A stretch of 64,000 nucleotides of DNA, from positions 496,001-560,000 of the forward strand of contig NZ_FCNW02000001.1 in NCBI RefSeq assembly GCF_001544475.1, written 5' to 3'. The translations under genes and the position numbers were made by a program. This DNA comes from Caballeronia humi. GTDB taxonomy: Bacteria > Pseudomonadota > Gammaproteobacteria > Burkholderiales > Burkholderiaceae. Under the pieces are notes generated by a model, which saw only the letters and a program-made list of their open reading frames with translations, did not search any database and was not told where the DNA came from. This document shows, one piece after another, positions 61,753-64,000 of this stretch. Each line of letters starts with the position of its first letter. Within the stretch, counting starts at the first letter, position 1.

Positions 61753-61876
61753 ATCCGCTCAGAATCTGCTCACCCGGCCGAATCCGCTCATATCCGCTCA
61801 AAATATTGAGTATCCGCTCATATTTGCTTATTATCTGCTCACCACAAACCAGTTTTGAGCTGATACATGAGCGGAT
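61753..61876. repeat. Phased array of ATCYGCTCA repeats upstream of fic
   Basis: Six direct copies of ATCCGCTCA or ATCTGCTCA start at 61753, 61764, 61782, 61792, 61812 and 61833, with a degenerate ATTTGCTTA at 61822. A perfect inverted copy (TGAGCGGAT, 61868-61876) begins at the second base of the fic ATG. A weaker inverted copy lies at 61698-61706. Most spacings are close to 10, 11 or 20 bases, so the copies face the same side of the helix. Confidence 0.85.
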
Positions 61877-63207
61877 TGTCTCCTGCGACCGTCCTCGTCG
61901 CTATCCAGCGGCTGGCGCACACCGGCCACCCGGAGGTCACCTCAAGCGAGGTCGCCCGCGCGACGCAGGGAAGCTTAGCGACTGTCCGTCGTCATTTGAA
62001 CGCACTCTGCGACGGTGGACAACTCACGCGTAGCGGTCAGGCGCGGGGCACTCGCTATCGGCTGGCTGGCCGAACCGCTGCCCCGGAACAGCCTTCTGCA
62101 AATCAGCACCCGGCATGGTCACCCGCTGCAATTGAACTCGGCCGCAAACTCGACATGCCCTTGGCAGCACGCGATCCGGTTACCTACCGGCGCGACTTCG
62201 TCGAGGATTACGTGCCGAATAAGAACTGGTTGATGCCACAGGAACTGGCTGAAGCGCTCTACCGTGACGGTCGCCTGCGCGAACAACAGCCAGCGGGCAC
62301 CTATGCGCGCAAGGTATTGGAGCAGTTGCTTATCGATTTGTCCTGGTCGTCCTCTCGTTTGGAGGGCAACCGCTATAGCCTGCTCGCGACCGAGGACTTG
62401 TTCAAGCGGGGGACGGCCGGCAGCGACGCCGACGCGGTCATGCTGCTCAACCACAAGACTGCGATCGAGTTTCTGGTCGATGCGGTACCGTTGCAGGGTC
62501 TCTCGACAGCGATCATCCGCAACCTGCATGCCGTTCTCATGCAGGATCTTCTCGCCGATACCGAGGCGTTGGGCGTGATCCGAAAAAAAATGGTCAACAT
62601 CAGCGACACCGTCTACGTGCCGACTCAAGTGCCAAGCGTGCTCGAAGAGATGTTGGGGATCATCTTGGCGAAGGCCAGGCTCGTCAAAAATCCGGTCGAG
62701 GCCGCGTTCTTCCTGTGGGTAAATCTGGCGTATCTACAGCCATTCGAGGACGGCAACAAGCGCACCAGTCGCCTGGCAGCAAACATTCCGCTGATGCTCT
62801 ACAACTGCTCGCCGTTGTCGTTTCTCGACGTCGACGCTCACGACTACGCCCAGGCGATGATGGGCGTGTACGAAATCCGGGATGTCGCGCGCGCGGTAGA
62901 CCTGTTCGCGTGGACCTACCGGCGCTCGATCAAGAAGTATGTCGTCGTGATGGAATCGATGGGCGCCCCGAACCCATTGAGACTGCGGTATCGGGAGCAT
63001 TTAAGCGAGGCCATCGGATTGGTGGTTCGTGACAGAAAGTCTGCGCGGGCCGCAATGGAGGAATTGGGGCTCACCGCTGATCAGGCTCCGGGCTTCCAGA
63101 CGATGTTGCTCGAAGAACTGCAAAAACTGGAGGTATTCAACTGCGCAAGGTTTCGGCTGACGATGACCGCTACACAAGCGTGGATCGACGCCAACCGGCC
63201 GCACTGA
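61867..63207 (+). CDS. Fic-domain protein with N-terminal winged helix and degenerate active site
   Basis: A 446-residue protein. Residues about 1-70 look like a DNA-binding winged helix (TSSEVARATQGSLATVRRHLNALCDGGQLTRSG). The Fic domain carries an N-terminal inhibitory motif (S162 to E166-G167, in SWSSSRLEGN). Its core motif reads LQPFEDGNKR, with Gln291 where the catalytic His of HPFxDGN(G/K)R belongs. Without that His normal AMP transfer is unlikely. The repeat array upstream and within the first codons suggests that the winged helix represses its own gene. A function other than AMPylation is inferred. Confidence 0.85.
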   Translation: MSGLSPATVLVAIQRLAHTGHPEVTSSEVARATQGSLATVRRHLNALCDGGQLTRSGQARGTRYRLAGRTAAPEQPSANQHPAWSPAAIELGRKLDMPLAARDPVTYRRDFVEDYVPNKNWLMPQELAEALYRDGRLREQQPAGTYARKVLEQLLIDLSWSSSRLEGNRYSLLATEDLFKRGTAGSDADAVMLLNHKTAIEFLVDAVPLQGLSTAIIRNLHAVLMQDLLADTEALGVIRKKMVNISDTVYVPTQVPSVLEEMLGIILAKARLVKNPVEAAFFLWVNLAYLQPFEDGNKRTSRLAANIPLMLYNCSPLSFLDVDAHDYAQAMMGVYEIRDVARAVDLFAWTYRRSIKKYVVVMESMGAPNPLRLRYREHLSEAIGLVVRDRKSARAAMEELGLTADQAPGFQTMLLEELQKLEVFNCARFRLTMTATQAWIDANRPH

Positions 63208-63260
63208 GACCCGCCACCTGACGCCGCCCGGCTCACCAGCAAGCAAAAATGCTTCTATCC

Positions 63261-63297
63261 AAAAAAACGCCCCGGAGGTCCAAGACTTCCGGGGCGT
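63261..63297 (-). terminator. Intrinsic terminator after the di-iron protein gene
   Basis: ACGCCCCGGA (63267-63276) and TCCGGGGCGT (63288-63297) form a 10-bp stem with an 11-base loop. On the minus strand seven T's follow. It lies 53 bases beyond the 63350 stop codon and could also end fic transcription from the other side. Confidence 0.85.
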
Positions 63298-63349
63298 TTC
63301 GCGAAGCAAAGCTCTACATCAACTTCTGAATGGACTTGGCGCCAACCCC

Positions 63350-64000
63350 TCAAGCCGGCTGTTCCGCCGATCCAGGCGCTGGCGCCGCGGCCTGCAGCCG
63401 CTGCACCACTTCCTTCCGATACCGGTTCAACTCCTGCGCCGTAGCGAACGAACGCTCGAACAGAATCGACAGGTTGTGCAGAATCCGCTCGACGACCTTC
63501 TTCTCCCAGCTATCGTCGAACCGGATCTGATCATCGAGCCAGCGCTCCAGCCATTCCGGGTCCGGCAGACGCGACTGGATCGTGTCGCGCGGGAACAGCG
63601 CCTGATTGACGTGCAGGTTCGTCGGATGCAGCGGCTTTTCCGTGCGCCGCGCCGACGCCATGAGCACGCCGATTTTCGCGAACGCCGCGCGCGCCGTGTC
63701 GCCAGCCTGCACCATCGCCTTCTTCATATAGCGCAGATACGCGCCGCCGTGACGGGCTTCGTCGCGCGAAATGGTTTCGTAGATGGCCTTGATCACCGGC
63801 TCCGTGTGCCACTCGGCGGCACGGCGATACCAGTGGTTCAGGCGGATCTCGCCGCAGAAATGCAGCATCAGCGTTTCGAGCGGCGGCGCCGGATCGAACT
63901 CGAAGCGCACCGCGTGCAACTCCTCTTCCGTCGGCACGAAGTCCGGTTTGAAGCGGCGCAGATACTCCATCAGCACGAGCGAATGCTTCTGTTCCTCGAA
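63350..64000 (-). CDS. Ferritin-like di-iron protein, C-terminal part
   Basis: Partial gene running off the end of the window; 216 codons are visible. Two metal-ligand pairs can be seen, EEQKH near the boundary and DEARHGGAYLRYMKKAM further on, with a long helical layout, as in acyl-ACP desaturases and related ferritin-like proteins. The C-terminal 60 residues are basic helices and an Ala/Pro tail. Relatives in Burkholderia are labelled ferritin-like or acyl-ACP desaturase-like; the substrate cannot be assigned from this fragment. Confidence 0.75.
   Translation of the reverse strand, partial: FEEQKHSLVLMEYLRRFKPDFVPTEEELHAVRFEFDPAPPLETLMLHFCGEIRLNHWYRRAAEWHTEPVIKAIYETISRDEARHGGAYLRYMKKAMVQAGDTARAAFAKIGVLMASARRTEKPLHPTNLHVNQALFPRDTIQSRLPDPEWLERWLDDQIRFDDSWEKKVVERILHNLSILFERSFATAQELNRYRKEVVQRLQAAAPAPGSAEQPA

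Noticed and set aside
61753-61841. CRISPR array
   Set aside because: The repeats are 9 bases long and spaced by 1 to 11 bases, far too short for CRISPR repeats and spacers, and no cas gene is present.

Overview
The window looks like a stretch of the main chromosome of a Burkholderiaceae bacterium, most likely Paraburkholderia or Caballeronia. The signs are high GC content with dense coding, an aa3 oxidase cluster whose subunit II carries a C-terminal OmpA-like domain, a manX-ptsH-ptsI regulatory PTS without a permease, gshA-gshB next to glnK-amtB, CoaX (Baf-type) pantothenate kinase beside BirA, and a dacA-dat-ybeD-(LysR)-lipB-lipA order. I saw no rRNA, tRNA, CRISPR array or insertion sequence. 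The genus is an inference from gene content only.

Layout. 1-5959 (minus): GlcNAc uptake and catabolism operon (GntR regulator, nagA, SIS-type deaminase, EIIA-HPr-EI fusion, EIICB). 6291-7217: a MarR-GNAT fusion. 7581-18061: cytochrome aa3 oxidase and its biogenesis (subunits II, I and III, Cox11, SURF1, heme A and heme O synthases, two Sco-type copper proteins, small membrane helpers). 18274-28656: housekeeping genes (BioC-like methyltransferase, ComF, TrmL, macrodomain hydrolase, gpsA-secB-rhodanese-grxC, gpmA, ctpA, a MoeB/ThiF enzyme) and an orphan autotransporter heptosyltransferase. 28653-36122 (minus): manX-ptsH-ptsI, gshA-gshB and glnK-amtB, the last behind a clear sigma-54 promoter. 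36537-41853: ubiK, comM, a DnaA-box cluster, a lipoprotein, a TlpA-like thioredoxin and a hipBA-type module. 41861-46516: dctA-dctB-dctD with a sigma-54 promoter. 47019-52737: lipoate synthesis and cell-wall genes. 53096-59115: a hydrolase, a 2Fe-2S ferredoxin, VanZ and an Mla-type lipid transporter. 59240-61673: birA-coaX, a truncated SPOR-type protein and rfaE2. 61867-63207: a Fic-domain protein behind an iteron-like repeat array. 63350-64000: a partial ferritin-like di-iron protein.

How the genes work together. Oxidase subunits and the factors that deliver copper (Cox11, Sco) and heme A (CtaA, CtaB) are encoded side by side. The DctB-DctD two-component pair should drive dctA through the sigma-54 site seen upstream. 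glnK-amtB should answer to NtrC. RfaE2 makes the ADP-heptose-type precursor that the heptosyltransferase near 28 kb would consume.

The least ordinary features are: the phased 9-bp repeat array in front of a Fic protein whose catalytic histidine is glutamine; the DnaA-box cluster beside an AT-rich stretch downstream of comM; three evenly spaced operators in front of hipBA; the MarR-GNAT fusion with an 18-bp perfect palindrome upstream; and a decayed duplicate of the macrodomain gene's 3' end that now supplies the last codons of trmL.
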